Shown: positions 22,237 through 34,014, numbered from the stretch's first letter. The stretch: 64,000 nucleotides of DNA from Apodemus sylvaticus (GCF_947179515.1 NC_067481.1:9349183-9413182), one strand, 5' to 3'. Made by a program: numbers and translations. The notes: generated by a model not told the origin, from the letters alone.

Positions 22237-23049
22237 CAAACCAGCGCTGAGTAGGGTGTAGACATAAGCACCTCCCACGGCTTTAGGGAGTATGTATGCT
22301 ACTTAATCAGAGCTTGAAATCCAGGGGGTCGGACAAAGCCTGAACATTCTTGCCTTGGAGCCCAGACATTCGTAGTGAGAAATCCTTGGTCAGAACTGAC
22401 TTTCAGGTCCCCTGCTCTGGAAGCCAGCAAAGCCATGAACCCACATTGCCCTCCTGACTGGGAGCCAGTTCCTCATCCAGTAGGTTCTGCCTGTTTGGGA
22501 GGAAGGGTGATGTGTGGGGGTGTGTGTTGGTTTAATGCAGAATTCTTGGCAAGCCCATCCATTGGCAAGTGCTGACAAGTCAAATCCTTCTTTTTTTCCC
22601 AAGCCAGGAAATAAAATTTTCTGATGCCAATTTCCGGTCATCATCTTCACAGCCCCACTGGGTGAAGATTTCTCCTTGTCCTTGGTGTGCCTAGACACTG
22701 GAAATAGTGACAGTCTCTAGCTGAATGCTATAGCCCTCAAGGTCTCAAAGAGGTTTTGGTGTTTTCCCCTTCATGGTCACTATCATTTGGAATATTTCCT
22801 TCCCAACTTTGGAGGGCAAGTGTTTTAGTAACTTTTGTCATTGTTGGAACCAAATACCCAACAAGAACAACTTAAGGCCCATCTCCCATGATAATTCTAA
22901 ATCCTGACAAGTTAACAGTCACAACAAAGATGGCAATAGGTTGACGACCTACCCACAGTCTAAAATGTTAGATTTGGGAGGTAGAGATGGGAAGAGCAAG
23001 GAGAAGGGATGACTGTTGACAGGAAGATGCAGACCGGTTGTAGGAATCC

Positions 23050-23320
23050 TTGAGGAACATGTCTGGAGTTGGCATGCTAAGATCAGCATTTCTATAGCAT
23101 TTCTATTGTGAGTAGGCCTATAGAAATGTATCTGGACCAGGATGCAGATAAGCATCATGGGCATCTCTATGGAAACATCCCTGGACCAAGGACATTGAGA
23201 CCACCATTGTGAGTAGTCCTCTAGAAGTGTGCCTGCATCATGATCATTCGTGTGAGAATATACTTGGACCAGGGATGCTGAGACATTGTAGGCATTCTTG
23301 TGGGAGTGTGCCTGGATAAG
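23050..23320. repeat. Degenerate ~50-base minisatellite
   Basis: Recurring 'ctggaccag(g)gatgc' cores at 23063 (variant), 23132, 23181, 23233 (variant), 23264 and 23312, interleaved with 'gtgagtag', 'gggcatctct' and 'ggcattcttgtg' variants. Spacing is mostly 48-52 bases but irregular. Confidence 0.6.
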
Positions 23321-24159
23321 CAGGTAACATGGCTTTGGGAAAAGGCAAAACTCCTCAAGGGTTCATCCTCAGAACTCACAGCACCCAGCGCATGTCCGTG
23401 TAAGAGATGACAATGTTGATAGCATGGCTGATTGAGATCAGCCTTGGCAGGAGTTCCAAGAAGAGCTTTGTGGTTTGGAAAGTTGTAGCAACAGCCAGGG
23501 CACCAGCTGCCTCTCAAACACACCTTTCCCCAGATCAGGGCAGCCGCCCCGCCCACACCCAGGCTTTTCCCAATGGAAGCTCAACTTCCATGTTTTACCT
23601 TCTTTAACTGGAGTAGGATGATACCCTAGGGGTGTAATCCATGAGCACACGATACCCTGCCTCTGGTGGGAGTGTGGACTTCCTGTGTTGCCCATGGCCC
23701 ATGGATACGACCATTATCCATTGAGGATCACTTGGCAGGAGAGCTTAAGCCATCCAAGGGTGTTCAGAGCCCGAGTTGAGGAGGAGGTTAGGTTGCTCAT
23801 CAAAGGGAAGACTTCTTAAACAGGTGGATGTGACTATTAGGTTTTACGTTGAACTGCTTGGTAGCTTCACATGCTACCTCTCTAATTCCAACATCCACCA
23901 ACCTGGATCTGCTAAGAACAAAACAGCAAGCAAAGAATCAAGCAGTGACCCAGGCCCCAGATCTGCACTGGTTACAAGCATAATGACCGTTTTCACAGAC
24001 AACGTTAACACAACATCCTTTAGACTAATTAGCTGCTTTATCCCAAGGCTCTAGATAACTAGCTACACACAATCATTGTAAGCAACCCAGACCACTCTCC
24101 TCTTCCCTCTGCTTGTACTCATCTTTGTGGCAATCTTCTTTGAAATAATAGCTAATGTA

Positions 24160-24395
24160 GAGGCTAGCGAGACGACTCAGCCGTTAAGAGCACTGACTGC
24201 TCATCTGGGGGACCCATATTCTATTCCCACGTGGTGGCTCACAACCATTTATAACTCCTGTTCCAGGGAATTCAAAGCCCCTTCCTGGCCTCGACAGGCA
24301 CCAGGCATGTGAGTGGTGCGTAGATATGCATGCAGGCAGAACACCCATATACATGAGAGGAGACATTTTAAATAGTAAAAGTAGCTGAAGCCATC
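24160..24395 (+). repeat. B2/B3A SINE
   Basis: A tRNA-like head 'gctagcgagacgactcagcc' with 'gttaagagcactgactgctc', followed by 'cacgtggtggctcacaacca' and a tail with 'gtagatatgcatgcaggc'. It is moderately diverged. Confidence 0.85.
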
Positions 24396-24649
24396 CATGA
24401 TCAAGATCTACCCTGTGTGTAGAAGTCAAAGGTTTCTCCACCTAATCTCTACCGTTGTGACATATGTGTGGCAAGAGCACTCAAATATTTTAAGTAAAAT
24501 CTGCTGCATTCTGCAATGGAGCCTCATCAAAAATAGTGACTGGTTTTCTATCCAACACTGGATGGAAAACTCATCTAGTTTTTTTTTAAATACTCATATT
24601 TTATATTATACATATACATAAATACTCAAATTTTAAATAATTAAATTGA

Positions 24650-24828
24650 GATGTGTGCATGTGTGTGTGTGTGGGGGGGGGTGGGTGGGTGTGTGTGTGC
24701 AGGTCCATGTGTGAGGTGTGGGTGCACATTGTGTATGCAGGTGGAGGTCAGATGGGGTCTAAGGATCAGACTAAAGTTCCTAGTATGTGGCAAGCACTTT
24801 GCAGCTCAGAGACCATCTCTCCAGCCTC
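24650..24828 (-). repeat. B3-type SINE, antisense, with G/T-rich tract
   Basis: It ends 'agagaccatctctccagcc', the reverse complement of the B2/B3 head. The other end is a TG tract with a run of nine or more Gs and GGGT units at 24672-24692. Confidence 0.75.
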
Positions 24829-24909
24829 TTTTCTCATCTTCATATTGCCTGGTTATAAAACACAAATGGAAATCTGTCTTAACTGATATTAAATACAAAC
24901 AAAGCCATG

Positions 24910-24993
24910 TCTGCTCACTTTCTGTCTAAGTCTGCTTATGTACTGTCTATGTCTGGTCACTTCCTGACTAAGTGTGCTCACTTCCTGTCTAAG
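24910..24993. repeat. 21-base minisatellite, four copies
   Basis: Four contiguous 21-base units at 24910, 24931, 24952 and 24973. The unit is close to TCTGCTCACTTCCTGTCTAAG, and unit 2 is the most diverged. Confidence 0.85.
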
Positions 24994-25091
24994 ACTCACG
25001 TGAGTTCATGCGCATGTCACTTGATCTTTCACTTTGCCTTTTGAAATTTGTTTTTGCTCATCTTTTTATTATGAAGGATTTCAAGGCTAAG

Positions 25092-25143
25092 CTTGGATAA
25101 ACTGACCAGTATGGATATCAAAAGGAAGGCTCCAAAACTTGAA
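25092..25143 (+). repeat. 52-base direct repeat, left copy
   Basis: It matches 25502-25553 at 48 of 52 positions in the same orientation, offset 410 bases. Both start 'cttggataaactgacca' and end 'ggctccaaaacttgaa'. Confidence 0.92.
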
Positions 25144-25157
25144 TACAGAATGACATC

Positions 25158-25344
25158 GTGAGCCTTCATAAACCTATCATACACGAACCCTCATGGGCCC
25201 AACACCTGTCACCTATGAGCACCCATGAACCCATCATCTGTGAGTACTCACCCATCACCCACCACCATAAGCCTTCAAGGACTCATGACCCATGGATGCT
25301 GACAGACTCATCACCCATAAGCCCTCACGGACCCAACACCCTGG
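25158..25344. repeat. CCCATCACC-type degenerate tandem repeat
   Basis: Repeated 'acccatcacc', 'catgagcacccatgaaccca' and 'cacccataagccctcacgga' variants, about 35-45 bases per unit and irregular, between the two 52-base direct repeats. Confidence 0.6.
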
Positions 25345-25359
25345 TCCAGTGACTTTTCA

Positions 25360-25480
25360 TCCCAACAAAAGCTGAACTCCAGACTCAAAGAGAGACCTTG
25401 TGCCCATCAGCCTCTGGCCTCCATGTACATAAAACCAATGAACACGAACACACACACACACACACACACACAAATAAAAA
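25360..25480 (+). repeat. RSINE/B4 SINE 3' part with (CA)n tail
   Basis: 'tgcccatcagcctctggcct' and 'ccatgtacat' are a SINE tail, followed by (CA)n at 25449-25471 and an AATAAA-like end. Confidence 0.55.
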
Positions 25481-25501
25481 GGATGTACTATTACTCACAT
25501 T

Positions 25502-25553
25502 CTTGGATAAACTGACCAATGTGAATCTCAAAAGGAAGGCTCCAAAACTTGAA
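25502..25553 (+). repeat. 52-base direct repeat, right copy
   Basis: Partner of 25092-25143 with four mismatches, all within a 9-base stretch. Confidence 0.92.
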
Positions 25554-25918
25554 CGTGTCTCCCAAATTTTGTGTGATGGAAACAGTTATATTTAGGAGTG
25601 GATCTTTGGATAACGCTTCAGTCCTTAAGGCTCTGCCCTCATCAATACATTGTGCTTTAATGGGTTATCTCAGAAATTGCTTATTTACAAACGAAGCCAT
25701 CTCTGGCTTGCTCATTTTCCTCACCATGTGATATCTGCCATTGTGTTAGGATGGAGAATGAAGGCCTGACTGGACTACTTCCCCATACTCTTGGAGTATC
25801 TTGACTCTATACTCTTGAGATTCCCAGCCTCCAAAATCATATCTGCACAAATCTTTATTCTTTATAGATTAGGTAGTCTCTAATAATTCTATTATAGCAA
25901 CAGACTCAGCCATGATTC
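25550..25918 (+). repeat. MLT1-like LTR, sense
   Basis: 'gcttgctcattttcctcacc', 'tgagattcccagcctccaaa' and 'attctattatagcaacagac' follow the MLT1 pattern. It is old and diverged. Confidence 0.6.
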
Positions 25919-25959
25919 TGATGCCACCATTACCATACCATACAAAGTGACATTATATA

Positions 25960-26045
25960 ATTTGCTATATGACTATAATTTGCTACATAAATTTACTATA
26001 TAACTATAATTTATAGAAGTTATATATTATATATTTTATTGCTTT
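25960..26045. repeat. AT-rich degenerate tract
   Basis: Repeated 'ctatatgactataatttgct' and 'actatataactataattta' show two to three copies of a roughly 25-base AT-rich unit. Confidence 0.6.
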
Positions 26046-26504
26046 CCTTTCAGTTAAGTAGTGACTTTGGGCAGTAAGCAATAAAATCTTACTTGTTTTG
26101 GCTCAAGAATTCTATATTTCTAAGGGAATTTGGGCCTTTTCTCAAAAGTCATTTGTTAGCTTATTTCCAGAATAACCGTGTGAGTTCTGTCTAGAAATAG
26201 GCATAGAGAGGATGGCCTAGTCATTGCTAATTCCTGAACCAGCCTTGCCTATATGGTCTAAGCAAGACAAGTCACACCCATGACCACTCCAGGGTCCAGC
26301 AGACATTGGCCACACCCTCCTCTTCTATGCCCTCCCTCTTTGGTGTTGAGTGGCAGGATCGATGTTAAGTGTGAGCAGAGGAAGACTCTGCTTTCCCAAA
26401 GGAAACACCTGTAATATCCCTGGCCTTGTGACTGGCGGTGACATAGCTAGAGGGAGGAAGGTGAGGAGGGCCTGACCGCTAAGAGCACCGAGAGATGCAT
26501 AGAC

Positions 26505-26725
26505 CAGAGGCTGGGAGGATACAGCTCAACAGAGCGTTTCTAACATGTACAAAGCAAACCTTCAATCCCCAGTGCCATGTAAACTGGTAAACCATGGTAG
26601 TGGCTCACTCTTGTAATCCCAGCAACCTAGAGGTAGAGGTTGGAGAATCAGGAGTTCAAGGTCATCTTCAGCTATACAACAGGCTTGAGGCTATTCTGGG
26701 CTTCATGAGTACCCGCTTCTGACAA
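26505..26725 (+). repeat. B4A-type SINE
   Basis: An ID-like head with 'ccttcaatccccagtgccat' is joined to a B1-like part 'ctcttgtaatcccagcaacc' and 'aggagttcaaggtcatcttc'. The purine tract that follows probably expanded from its tail. Confidence 0.75.
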
Positions 26726-26832
26726 AAGAAAGAGGAAGAAAAGAATGGAGGAGAGAGAGGGGGGGAAAGAGAGAAAAGGAGGGAGGGAGGGAGGGAAGAA
26801 GGGAGGGAGGGAGGGAGGGAGAGAGGGAGGAA
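26726..26832. repeat. (GGGA)n polypurine tract
   Basis: About 105 bases of almost pure purine with repeated GGGA tetramers. Confidence 0.95.
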
Positions 26833-27159
26833 ATGCATAGAATAACGTGGGCAGCCTCCATGGAATCTACTTCTGGTTTCCACTTGGCCACAACAGCTTC
26901 AATCTTCTGTAGTGCCACCACAGTGTGAGGAAATTCTCCTCTCCTGACTGGGGTAACTTGGCAGGCCATAACACTTAGAAACTGGAATACCCCCACCCCC
27001 AACACATACACACCTCTGTCTTTCTCTATCCTCCAGGCTGCTGGTCACATGAGTCAAGTGTGTCACCCAAGGATACAACTTTGTTCCCTAACCCAGAGAG
27101 CCTTTGCCAGTGGATGGAAACAGTTTCCCTTCCCAGAGCTCTCTTTGGACTGTTTGGGC

Positions 27160-27199
27160 TTTTTTTTTTTTTTTTTTTAAAGAAAAAAGAAAAAGAAAG
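27160..27199. repeat. T run followed by A-rich run
   Basis: About 19 Ts followed by AAAGAAAAAAGAAAAAGAAAG. The halves are partly complementary and could fold back. Confidence 0.85.
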
Positions 27200-27994
27200 G
27201 ATGTGTCAGGCTTTCATTAGTACTTTCTTTGGCCCTGGTTGGCTTCTCGGAAGGAGAGCCCTGTCACCCTGCCCCCACCTCTCCATGCGGGTCCCCACCC
27301 TTAGCTCTGAGAAGGTGACTGACAAGTTGCGTGTCAGTCAGAGCTGCCCCGGGCTTGGCTGGGGAGTGGGAATCACAGCTTGCATTGTGTATGTCCAGGG
27401 CCCTGACAGGTGCTGATGGATTTGGCTTCCTTGAGGCTCCTGCGCCCTGGGAGGGGACAAAGAGAAGCATTGTTTGGCAGGGCAGGCCTCTGCCTGTGAA
27501 CCTACTCATTTGCCTGATGCTGGAGACAGGTGTATCACGCTGAGTGTGCCAGAACGATGTTGGATGATAAAGATCTTAGCTGCACTCCCCAGAGCCAGCT
27601 TCATGCTGTGGATGCTGCAGCCCATGGTCCCTCTCCCTGCAACTCAGTCAGGCCTTCTCTTTTCCTGGTTTGCAGTTCTGAACTGTAAAGTGAGGGCTGA
27701 TCAGGGGTGGGGTGTGGGATTCTGCCTTAAGAGTTAATTCTTTCTAGCTCCGAAGGTGGCCAGCCTTAGGACATGCTCACCCAGGCAGGCACATTTGCAC
27801 CAGAGTTGAGCTGGGGCTGAAAGGTCACACCTCTTAGCCAGATCTGTGCTGATACCTAGAGTCTTCCTGGAGACTCATTCAGTCTGATGCATGCCAGACA
27901 AGGGCACCCTGTGGCCTAGAACTTTCATTGTTCCTTCTAGGTAGCTGCTATAGACACTCCTATAATGTCTATCATTTTTAAATTAAAAATATAT

Positions 27995-28075
27995 ATCTTG
28001 GGCTATAAGCTTATTGGTCAGGTGCTTGCCTAGCAAGTATGAGGTTCTAGGTTTAATTCCCTGCAAACCCCCACG
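27995..28075 (+). repeat. ID-like SINE
   Basis: 'gtgcttgcctagcaagtatg' and 'gttctaggtttaattccctg' are the tRNA-Ala/BC1-like ID body. It is diverged from the clean rat consensus. Confidence 0.65.
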
Positions 28076-28094
28076 TCCCCACAGCCCAGTATAT

Positions 28095-28318
28095 GTCTTC
28101 CTTGAAAATATTTTTATTTCTTATTTTTAATTATGTGTATGTATGTGTCATGAGGTATGCACTTGTGGGTGGGTGCTGGTGCCTGTGGAGGCCAGAAGAG
28201 GGCATCAGATCCCCCCAAAGTTGGAGTTAAAGTTAGCTAACAGGGTTGTTGGGAACCAGCTCTGGTGATCTGCAAGAGCAGCACTTGCTTTTAAACAAGA
28301 AGCCATCTCTCCAACCCG
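28095..28318 (-). repeat. B3-type SINE, antisense
   Basis: 'tgcctgtggaggccagaaga', 'gggcatcagatcc' and 'aagccatctctccaaccc' are a reverse-complemented B3. Confidence 0.85.
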
Positions 28319-28466
28319 GTAAAGCGTATTTGGCATTGAGTAACTAACGAGTTTGGAGAAAGTCATATTCTACCATCCCAAGACTATACCTCTTCAATTA
28401 CTTGTCTAAATTTCAATTAAGATACTTGACTTGGGATTTATCTCTGACTTCCCAATGCCGTTTTTT

Positions 28467-28572
28467 CTCTTCTCTTCTTTTCTTTTCTTTTCTTTTCTCT
28501 TCTCTTCTCTTCTCTTCTCTTCTCTTCTCTTTTCTTTTCTTTTCTTTTCCTTTTCTTTCTTTTTTTTTTCTT
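28467..28572. repeat. (TTTTC)n/(TCTTC)n polypyrimidine tract
   Basis: About 105 bases made of TTTTC and CTCTT pentamers with no purine until the end. Confidence 0.96.
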
Positions 28573-29339
28573 GACATAGAATTTCTCCTTACTTAGATGT
28601 AAGATGCGGCCTTTTTACTGCTTAGCCGAGAAGCCTTCATTTTGTTAGGCTTGCTTTTTGCTTTTTGCAATAAAAGTCTTCCTCCATTGGCTTTCCCTGG
28701 TCAGGGTCTGCTTCTGGCGAACTTGGAGTACAATCTAGGGTTGGCCCGAGAATGCGGCAGCTGGCACGTGTTACCACGGGAGCCTCCTGCCTTCTCTTTA
28801 CTTCAGAATCTTCAGCCCAAATGTCCAGCATCTCTCTTCCTTTTGTCCTGAGGGACAGGGGTGGGGGGGACCACTCAAAATTTACACACAGCTGCAACAT
28901 GCTCAGGGCCGGTAGACAGAATGATGGCCTCCTGAAGATGTCTGAGTCCCAACCCCCAGAACATGGGAACATCTTGTTACAAGGCGAAGGGACCCCAGGT
29001 TGCAGATGGCAATGAGGTTTTAACAGCTGGCCCTAAAATGAGATTATCCCGGAGTTTCCCAATGGGCCATTGTAATCAAAGGGTCCTTGTTTCTAAGTGG
29101 AAGAGGAGACTGGAGTGGGCGGGGCGGGTGATTGATGGGAGAAAGAGTCACTGCCCATGAGAAGAGGAAGGCCTGCTGACACTCCATGCTACAGTAGTTT
29201 GGCACAAGTCTACTTCCCACTCATCAGCAAGGACCGTTGATTGTTGGATTTTACCCAGAAACTTGTGTTACTTTCTTATGTTCCTTTTGTTACAATCCTC
29301 TCCTCATCTTTGTCTAGTTCTCTTTTGGGAATTATTTTG

Positions 29340-29700
29340 TGAGTATAAATGTATAAGTGTGTGTGCATTCATGTGCAAGCATGTGTTACATGCGTGCATA
29401 CATGAGTATGCAAGGCTGTCTGTGAGAGGGATATTAAACATGCAGGTGTGCACAAGTATGTATGGAGGTCAGAGGTTAACCTCAGGTATCTTTCCTCAGA
29501 AAGATTTCTCATTTTCTGGGAGACAGTCTCTCACGGAGGGTTGATCACCATCTTTGCAGCTAGCCTGGCAGACTGCCAAGCCCAGAGGATCTGCTTGGGA
29601 TTACAGGAGCCAGCGCCACACCTAGTTTTTTCACAGGGGTGCTGGGAATCAAACTCAGGTCCTTACTGTGTGAGCAAGCCCCTTCTCCCACAGAGTCCCC
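29340..29700 (-). repeat. RSINE/B3-type SINE with B1-like part, antisense
   Basis: Alternating TG/CATG-rich tail (29350-29455), 'tatggaggtcagaggttaac', 'tgggattacaggagccagcg' and 'caaactcaggtccttac'. Probably a composite of an RSINE1 and a B1-like segment. Confidence 0.6.
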
Positions 29701-29982
29701 TCCTGTGGAATTCCCGTTGTTGGGATAACTGGTCTGAGCATCTTTTCTCCTGGCCCTCTTCATACCCTTCCACCTCATGGCCTGCTTAGCATCAACTCCC
29801 AACTTTTTAATTTCTGCTACCACATTTTCTAGTCCCCCAAATCTCTAGTCATTGTAAAATCTCTTTTCCAGATCTCCTGCAGTGCTCCCCTCTGTCTGTT
29901 CAAGGAAAACAATGGCAGGCATGGATATACTTTGGTTTTGGTTTTCTTCTGTTCCCTGCATGGTTTCCCCTGGTCCATTCCT

Positions 29983-30005
29983 CCTCCTCCTCTTCCTTCT
30001 CCTCT

Positions 30006-30043
<38 letters not shown>

Positions 30044-30213
30044 CTCCTCTTCCACCTCTTCCTCTTTTCCCTCCTCTTCCTCCTCTTTTCCCTCCTCTTT
30101 TTCCTCCTCTTCTTCCTCCTCCTCTTTTCCTCCTCTTCTTTCTCTTCCTTCTCTTCCTTCTCTTCTTCCCTCTCTTCTTCCATTGCCCCATTCTCCTTTT
30201 CCTCCTCCTTTTC
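29983..30213. repeat. (CCTCTTCCT)n polypyrimidine tract, ~230 bases
   Basis: Near-pure pyrimidine from 29983, built from CCTCCT and CTTCCT units, with only two purine-containing interruptions. The arginine/glutamate-rich and leucine-rich open frames over it are artefacts of the repeat. Confidence 0.95.
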
Positions 30214-30314
30214 TTCCTGGTGTGTATGAAATGTGTCTACGTGTGTTGGGGGGGGCACTACGTATACTATGCTGCTCACGTAAAAGTCAATCTTGACTGT
30301 TTGGTCTTTATCTT

Positions 30315-30512
30315 CTATGTTATTTGAGTCAGGGTCTCTTTTGCTGTCTGGCTAGCTGCCCTGTGAGCTTCCAGAGATTCACCTATATGCCTTCCATCCA
30401 CTGTGGGAGTGCTGGAATCATAGATGCAAGCTACTGTACATGGGGTGTGGGAATTTGATCTCAGGTTCTCATTCCTTCACAGCAAGAACTTTACTGAACC
30501 ATCTCCCCAGTC
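30315..30512 (-). repeat. B1/B4-family SINE, antisense
   Basis: 'gagtcagggtctctttt', 'ggagtgctggaatcatagat' and 'gaaccatctccccagtcc' are a reverse-complemented composite SINE. Confidence 0.6.
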
Positions 30513-30724
30513 CTTCCCTTGAGTTACTTTCTTTTTTACCACTCCACGTTGGGTCTTTATCTTTCCTAGGAGGCACTTTTCCCAAATGCCTGGTGAACAC
30601 TCTTAGTGTAGGGATATGGAGAGGGGCTCTGATACTTGACAGCTAGTGCCCAATGTGGTTGTAGGGAGCAGAGAAAAGGGCTTGGCTTTTTAAATGAGTA
30701 CTTCTAAATATTACTATCTTGTTT

Positions 30725-30928
30725 TCTGTTTTGTTTATTGAGGCAAACTAACCTTGAACCTGTGACATAGGGGAGTTTGATCTTGAACCCTGAATTCTGC
30801 TGCCTCCACCTCTCAAGTAATAGGATTACAGGTATAAATGACCTTGTTCTGTGGTTCTGGGAATTGAATACCGGGCTTCAAGGATGCTGGGCAAGTGATC
30901 TTCTGAGCTATGCCACCAGCCTTCCCAA
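30725..30928 (-). repeat. B4-type SINE, antisense
   Basis: 'ctgctgcctccacctctcaa' and 'taataggattacaggtataa' (B1-like), then 'gagctatgccaccagcctt' (ID-like head). Confidence 0.7.
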
Positions 30929-31799
30929 ATATTGCTCTGTGGGGCTCCTATTTTACTATAGAGGAATAAGATGGCTCTTGTCAGGTATGGAAAATTGGGT
31001 TACTAACATTTCAAGAGCCAAGTAGATGTGGAATTATGTAGGCATGGCTCTAATTTACCTTTAACCTCTGTCCTCCTGGCTCAGAATCCTTTCACATAAC
31101 ACCCTGCTCCTTCACTGTGGTACTCTGGCAAACTGTCACCTAAGTAAGACTCTATGGATAACATGTTTAGAAGGGCTTCTGACACACAGGTAAGGACTGG
31201 CTATGATTTACTGTGCTATGCTACTGGATAACACTAGACAACCTCAGGATATTATAGCCTTTCCCAGGCATCTCCTCTGTGGGGAGCCCCTGCCCTACCA
31301 GCTCTTTGGGGTCTAGTGTAGTTTTATTGTCCACCCCTCCCATTTCCCAGCTACACAAAAGGGGGCATTGTCATCACACCCTTCAAATGTTGCATGTTTA
31401 GAAGACATTCTGATCAGAAAGTACTTGTCCTCTGGATGCCCTTAGAAGAGAGAAAACATCCAAGAACAGGATGAAGGAATAGTGGTCCTCAGTCTCAAGA
31501 GTAGGGTGTTCCCAAGGGAATGGATGGAAGTTGTAGAAGACTTAAGAGTCTCACTGCCACCATCACCCTCGACTTCATCTCCATCATCCACTCAGCACTT
31601 CCCTGATGCCCAGGGAACGGCTTCATGCATACCTTGGCCCTTCCCTAAACATATACATAAGCACTTATGAGTTGACTGTGCTTGGTCAGCTTCCAGTTGA
31701 CTGGGTTCTCTTGAGAACAAATGAGATGTTTGGGGCAAGAATTATAATTTATACTCTAGCGAGATCATGGATTAAAGAGCATGGGTAACACTCTTCTTT

Positions 31800-31945
31800 T
31801 TTCACAAGTTTATATCCATTTAAAATGTACAAAACCTTTTTTCTTCCTCATCTTTATTAGTTTTTTTGAGAGTTTTTGTACAATGTATTTTGATCATATT
31901 TACCTCTCCACCAACTCCTTCCAAATCCATCCCTTTCCTATCCAG
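31800..31945 (-). repeat. L1 3'UTR fragment, antisense
   Basis: 'gtacaatgtattttgatcat', 'atttacctctccaccaactc' and 'tccaaatccatccctttcct' match a common reverse-complemented rodent L1 segment. Confidence 0.7.
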
Positions 31946-31947
31946 TC

Positions 31948-31949
<2 letters not shown>

Positions 31950-31981
<32 letters not shown>
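31950..31981. repeat. (TG)n microsatellite
   Basis: About 15 TG units. Confidence 0.97.
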
Positions 31982-31986
<5 letters not shown>

Positions 31987-32549
31987 TTTAAAGCTCATCA
32001 AGTCCAATTTGTATTGCCCATAAACTCTTAAACATCCAGTCATCAATTTGACATGGTAAACTTATTATATCACATACCCTCTGCTCAAGGCTCAGGGATC
32101 ATCATGGAAGAGGGGGTACAAAGGCCATAGTTGGTGGATGGCTTCAAGGAATCAGTGTCTTCCATACAGAGCAAGACAGCGCTGTGACAGTATCACAAAC
32201 TTCTGCAAGCTCATTCCACTTCTGCAAATGGAAGAGGGAGGCGGGCATGAAGACCCACCCACCCCTGGCTGAGGAACTCATGGCGCCTTAGCATCTTGGA
32301 GAGGAAGGGTCAGTTTTCTTTCAGAGGATGATTCCTGGAGGATGGATGGCTTTTAAGCAGCAGACTCTGGGATTCTGATTCCAATTCTAGTCATCTCCCA
32401 TGGCAGTGTGCCTTCTTTGTATTGTTGGTTAAGGCAATAGTCTGTCATTATTAGGATTAACCTGCAAGGTGGTTATCTGGGATGACATCCAGCTCTAGGG
32501 ACTCTTGCTCCCTCTCTTGGTGGTTCTTGGGGGGAAATCAGTAGATCGC

Positions 32550-32900
32550 AGGCCAGCTTATGTTGCTAGGACAAAATACTCAAGGCCGGAAAATGTATAT
32601 AGAGAAGAGGTTTGTTCGGCTCACAGTTTTGGAGGTGTCACGTCCAAAGTCAAGGGTCTGGCAGCTGGTTAAGATCTTAACAGTTCCAGCAGACCATGGT
32701 AGGTGGGGCCTTCACATTGTGAGGCAGACCAACATGTTGTCTCAGAGCTTTCTTCCTCTCCTTATAAGCTGCTAGTGCATTTAACACTAGCTGTTATAAC
32801 AGGGTTATAATACTAGCTATCAACAGAGCTCCATTCTCAAGATCTCACCATGACCTCAACATTAACCCTAATCACTTCCCAGAGACAAGTTCAAAATAGC
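32550..32900 (-). repeat. MaLR-type repeat, antisense
   Basis: 'gttgctaggacaaaatactc', 'gaagaggtttgttcggctca' and 'cagttttggagg' resemble a MaLR LTR or internal sequence. Class assignment is tentative. Confidence 0.5.
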
Positions 32901-33986
32901 TTTGATAGGTTAATCTGGGGCTTTAGTTTGCAACCTGTCAGCTCTGGAGGGACACATTCATTTGTAGATAAACTATCTACATTCACAGCCATTTGTAGAT
33001 AGAGAAACTAAGATGCAAGGAAGTGGCACTGCCTTCCCCAGAATCTTACAGTCATGAGTCTGAGACCAGGCAAGACTAGGATCCGTAGCTACTGAGTGTG
33101 GTCATTTCCCCAAGGCTCAGAGTCACGGGGTGGGGCGGGGGGAGAAGTTCAAAGCCATGGGTTAGCTGTCCTCAGTTGAGCCCAGCCAATGACCAGGTCA
33201 CACGGAGACCTCCCAAAGTGCCTCTTTCCCTGCCTTTCAAGGCTTTATCCAGTTGTAGGCTAGCCCTTATGTCTGCTCTGTATAGCCACTGTTCCAACCT
33301 GAATGGGGCACTCAACAACATCAGTGGTTAGTGTCCATTTCAGCCTCACCAAGGGTCAATTTCCTTCTTTACAAAGCATTAAATCCCCACCCTTCTATGG
33401 AGCTGTGACAAAGATACTAGAGAGAGCCACACAGCACGTGTGGGCTATGTCGAGACAGCAGCTTTGGGGACCCAGGTTTAAATAATGAGTATTTCATGGA
33501 CAGACTCTCTGAGTGGTTGCTAGAAGCTTGCTGTGAAGTGGGCCTCATCACTGTAACCGGCTCCCTGGAGGTTGGTGAGGATGTCAGCCCAAATGAGTAT
33601 GTAGGGAGTCAGAGGCCACCTAGAAGAAGCCTAAGGAGTCCCAGTACACATCTAGTACCAAGTGCCAAGTAGGTGATTAAGGTTATTGGGACTCAAGCCA
33701 TCGGACTGAGCCCAGGCAAGATTAGCAGAGTAGCCCAGTGAACCCACAGAATCAGGAGAAGTCAATGGCTGATTGAAGCCCTTGAGTTCTGGATCCAAGC
33801 TCAGCTGTAGACAACTGCAAGCTACAGGGCCTGGTTGAGAGCCATCCTGGATTGCAAAACCCCAGGCAGCAGGGGTGTGAATGTGAGAATGAATGCTTGC
33901 TATTGTGAGCCACAGGGTGTATGGGCGGTTTGTTTGCAGTGTTATCCAATAGGTGATTAATACAGGGGACTCCAAAGCTCATTCTT

Positions 33987-34014
33987 TGTGTGTGTGTGTG
34001 TGTGTGTGTGTGTT

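Noticed and set aside
24910..25553. Possible CRISPR-like array
   Set aside because: Repeats are unequal in kind and spacing, there are no unique equal-length spacers, and the host is a mammal.
29829..30327. Several open frames of 115-144 codons over the polypyrimidine tract
   Set aside because: They are products of the repeat: Arg/Lys/Glu-rich on one strand and Leu/Pro/Phe-rich on the other.
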